Shown: positions 61,351-64,000 of the stretch, piece after piece
Layout of the letters: every line of letters begins with the position of its first letter
Position numbering within the stretch: position 1 is the first letter of the stretch
Notes under the pieces: generated by a model
The model's database searches: none
What the model saw: the letters and a program-made list of their open reading frames with translations, nothing else
Told to the model about the DNA's origin: nothing
Made by a program: the position numbers and the translations under genes
Origin: Chenopodium formosanum
Taxonomy: Eukaryota; Streptophyta; Magnoliopsida; Caryophyllales; Amaranthaceae
Direction: 5' to 3'
Assembly (NCBI GenBank): GCA_024500155.1
Contig: CM044872.1
Coordinates: forward strand, 51,651,460-51,715,459
Length of the DNA: 64,000 nt

Positions 61351-62340
61351 AATTAAAACATGAGAGCCCAAAATCTAGATAACACTAAATTGTACGAAGG
61401 AGCCCAATATTGAAGGTATAAAGTACAACTCCAAACATAGAATATCTTCACTCTTGAACGGTTAAGTCGCCTGCATTGACTACTTGACTTAAGCAGAAGC
61501 TCGGTGCAAGGATGGATAATCTTTGCATAACACATATGGTCAATATTAGACAGCGTATTGTCCTTTCTTTTTTTAAGTGTCTTTTGTAATTTAAAATTTT
61601 TATTTTATTTTTTTATTATTTTTTTCTAATAGAATGAAGTTCAGTCAAATTTGTGCTAGAAAATATCTAAAATATGAAATATATATTCGTTAAGTATATA
61701 AAAGTATTAAAATTATATAGTCTTTGTTAGACAGAGTAATTTTTTTGTACACGCCGTATAGTCTATGTTTATTAAAGTAGTGTTTCTGTGTAAATAAAAG
61801 TTGCAAATTTGGACAAAGACTAGGAGTTTGTACACGGTGTGGTGCTCAAGCTTAAGATTTATCTATTTATTAATTTGGTAGGAAAGAAGGGTTGTCGTTG
61901 CTCAATTTGGTCCGGATTAGCGGCTTAATTTGGAAGTAGGATAAAGGGTAAGGAAACTTTAACTTTTTTTTTGGTATCTCCTTAGTAGGATTTGATCCCA
62001 CAACCTCTTTCATTCCTATATGTTGACCTCTTGTATGATCACCCACCTATCTCCTTACTTAGCCATTCTATGCTTACCTATCTCTTTGCTCAGTCAATCT
62101 ACAACAGCACCGCGCCGCTCCTCTTCCTCCATTAGCTCCATTAGCTCCATTAGCTCCCCCCGTACATAACATCTTCAACAGCTGTCATTTATACAAAAAC
62201 AACCTCCTTATCCTCTTACGCATGCACCGATCATAAGTGATCATTTACATACATATAACACTATATATACCCCTTTATTCCTTACCATAATTCACACTCA
62301 ATAACTCATTATCAAAACAAAAACACAAAACATAAGAAAA
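61351..62340 (+). promoter_or_regulatory. Upstream region of the intact antimicrobial peptide gene
   Basis: A CTATATATAC TATA box at 62261-62270 lies about 75 bases before the start codon, followed by a short A/C-rich leader typical of plant mRNAs. A triple ATTAGCTCC repeat sits at 62132-62158. The part at 61370-61500 (AGCCCAAAATCTAG, GAACGGTTAAGTCGCC, CTTGACTTAAGCAGAAGC) matches 51785-51915 upstream of the pseudogene, so the duplication included the promoter. Confidence 0.55.
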
Positions 62341-62595
62341 ATGATGAAGATGATGAAAAGCTTAGTGATACTTATGGTGATCATGAGCATGTTGGTGGGT
62401 ACGTCAATGGCAGCAGGCGAATGCGTTAGAGGCAGATGCTCCGGGAAACTTTGCTGTAGCAGGTTCGGCTTCTGTGGCAGCGGACCTGCGTATTGTGGTG
62501 GTGCGGCGGAGCAGGCTGAAGCTCACCCGGCTACTGATCAAGTGTTTCAGACTCGTAAAATTCCTTCTGCTGCAGAGAAACCTACAGCTCCTTGA
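62341..62595 (+). CDS. Hevein-like antimicrobial peptide precursor (Ac-AMP type, 84 aa)
   Basis: Residues 1-25 form a signal peptide (MMKMMKSLVILMVIMSMLVG, then an Ala-rich cleavage region). The mature part (about 26-54) is a short hevein-type chitin-binding domain with six cysteines (28, 33, 38, 39, 45, 52) instead of the usual eight. It carries the sugar-binding pattern SRFGFCG...Y (Ser40, Phe42, Phe44, Tyr51). A C-terminal propeptide with TRKIP follows. The architecture fits the antifungal peptides known from amaranth seeds, which bind chitin. Single exon. The leader and TATA box are visible upstream. The frameshifted paralogue lies 10 kb to the left. Confidence 0.92.
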   Translation: MMKMMKSLVILMVIMSMLVGTSMAAGECVRGRCSGKLCCSRFGFCGSGPAYCGGAAEQAEAHPATDQVFQTRKIPSAAEKPTAP

Positions 62596-63190
62596 AGCTC
62601 AATGCAAACTAATGAAAGATAAAGCGAGTTTACTAATAGTGTAAAGTCGCTTTACTGTGTCTAATAACCATTAGACACTAGTTAAGCTACAACAAGTAAC
62701 AACTTTTTATCTATGAGGGTTGTTTTTTAAGTTATAGTTTATCATCGTGGCTTTGTTGTTAATTACAAAAATAAATGTAGTTGAAGCTTGTAATGATATG
62801 TTAATGTTATGTTTTTGTTTTAGTATAATGTACCACATGAACGTTTAATGTCCTATATCTTGTTACGTTGTTATTAATCAACCTTTTGTTTAACCACCTT
62901 GCTCTATTGAACAAACATATGAGCTTGATTAATTAGTTTGAGAGCTAGAAACCATAACATATATACTCCATGTCTCCATATTTTATTTCAACTAAGTTTC
63001 TATTTTTATACTCCAATGACCAATGGTTAAGGGAAGAGACTTGCTCGTACTTATTAAAACATAGTGAGAATATTTTCTTTTTTTTTTTTTCTTTTTTTTT
63101 TTTTTTTTACATAAAAGATAAGGAGTATACAAAAATTATGATAATCTTCTTTCAAAAGTTAATTTAACAGTAACTTTTTCGTGCTACATG
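62596..63190. other. 3' UTR and spacer
   Basis: The peptide gene's 3' UTR occupies the first 250 bases or so. Two T-rich runs lie at 63076-63110. No further gene seen. Confidence 0.5.
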
Positions 63191-63204
63191 CCACACCATG
63201 CGGC

Positions 63205-63885
63205 AAGGGTTATCCGAGTTTTTTTTGTTAAGGGTTATCCGAGTTTTTTTTGTCAAGGGTTATCTGAGTTTTTTTTTGTCAGGGATTACCTGAGATATTC
63301 AGTAATGGTTACTCGAGTTACTCGGTAAGGGGTTACTTGATGAGTTCGAATAGGGGTTCGTTACTCGAGGGGTTCACTCGGTTAAGGGTCACTCAAGGGG
63401 TTACTCGATCAGGGGTTATTCAAGTTACTCAGTCAAGGGCTACTCGAGTTAATCGGTTAGGGGTTACTCGAGTTACTCGGTCAGGGGTTACTCTAGTTAC
63501 TCGGTCAGGGGTTGTTTAAGGAGTTCGGTCAAGGGTTACTTGAGTAATTCGGTCAGGGGTTACTTAAGGAGTTTGGTCTGGGGTACCTTGATCGATCGAG
63601 GGTTACTTGAGAGTTCAGTCAGGAGTTACTCGATCAGGAATTACTTGAGAAGTTACTCGGTCAAGGGTTACTCGAGGGATTTGGTCATATATTACTCGAG
63701 GGGTTACTTGGTCAGGGGTTACTCGATATGAAATAACTTAAGTAACCCCTGATCGAGTAACTTGAGTAACCCCTGACAGAGAAACTCGAGTAACTCCGAC
63801 AACTCGAGTAACCCCTGAACGAGTAACCCTTGACCGAGAAACTCGAGTAACCTCGACAACTCGGATCGAGTAACCCCTGCTGCAC
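63205..63885. repeat. Degenerate minisatellite with an internal reversal (GGGTTACTCGAG family)
   Basis: From 63205 to about 63725 the plus strand repeats words such as GGGTTACTCGAGTTACTCGG and TCAGGGGTTACTCGA, with a period near 20-26 bases. From about 63735 to 63885 the same words appear as the reverse complement (CGAGTAACCCCTGA). The outer flanks are also loosely complementary: GCCACACCATGCGGC at 63190 and GCAGGCGGCACAC at 63891. Many units contain CTCGAG. Short frames here are artefacts. Confidence 0.85.
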
Positions 63886-63919
63886 GTTACTGCAGGCGGC
63901 ACACAAAAAATTGTTAATT

Positions 63920-64000
63920 TATTATGGAAAATTTGCAAATTGCAGCCATTTAAAGTTTGTATTTGCAAATTGCAGCCACTTAAAATAAAAATTGCAAATT
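63920..64000. repeat. Direct repeat of a TTTGCAAATTGCAGCCA unit, cut by window edge
   Basis: TTTGCAAATTGCAGCCATTTAAA occurs at about 63930 and, with one change, at about 63962. A third start (AATTGCAAATT) runs off the window. This suggests a tandem array continuing to the right. Confidence 0.7.

Noticed and set aside
63205..63885. CRISPR array or telomere repeat
   Set aside because: Units are degenerate, without unique spacers, in a plant genome, and do not match TTTAGGG.
63337..63968. Several short frames with RGYS and GVTRVTRSGV repeats
   Set aside because: They are readings of the minisatellite in different frames.

Overview
This is an AT-rich plant nuclear window dense in transposable elements. 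Canonical GT-AG introns, a boric-acid-channel aquaporin gene and plant-type Ty1/copia, Ty3/gypsy, L1, RTE, SINE, MITE, TRIM and Helitron sequences all point to a dicot. Two hevein-type peptide genes resemble the Ac-AMP family of amaranths, so Amaranthaceae (amaranth, spinach, beet, quinoa) is my best inference. The species cannot be fixed from the sequence alone.

Host genes: (1) 1932-3510 (+), a two-exon gene for a single-pass membrane protein of unknown function. (2) 21139-26132 (+), an eleven-exon gene for a 631-residue protein with an N-terminal leucine zipper of the MIP1 type and a C-terminal DUF547 domain. (3) 28212-33049 (-), a four-exon NIP5;1-type aquaporin (first motif NPS, second NPV). 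It converges on gene 2, and its presumed leader carries two copies of the minimal upstream ORF ATGTAA. (4) 62341-62595 (+), an intact hevein-like antimicrobial peptide precursor, with a frameshifted paralogue at 52073-52319.

Mobile elements: 1-854, the 3' end of a Ty1/copia element. 8945-13416, a decayed L1 LINE with 17-bp target duplications, sitting inside a Stowaway-like MITE. 17828-17933, 21339-21466 and 24454-24558, three short SINEs with TTG tails, two of them in introns of gene 2. 35813-36958, a TRIM element inside another MITE whose uninterrupted relative lies at 48232-48556. 37445-37894, a small Helitron. 43514-46702, an RTE LINE with one uninterrupted reading frame and a perfect 16-bp target duplication; a truncated copy lies in aquaporin intron 1. 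53291-59645, a copia ruin containing the 5' part of a minus-strand Ty3/gypsy element with a 2.4-kb LTR.

The right edge (about 63205-63885) is a degenerate tandem repeat based on GGGTTACTCGAG that reverses direction near 63730, so the block could fold into a very large hairpin. The strongest leads are the duplicated ATGTAA motifs of the aquaporin leader, the tail shared by the SINEs and the RTE LINE, the datable MITE/TRIM nest, and this inverted array.
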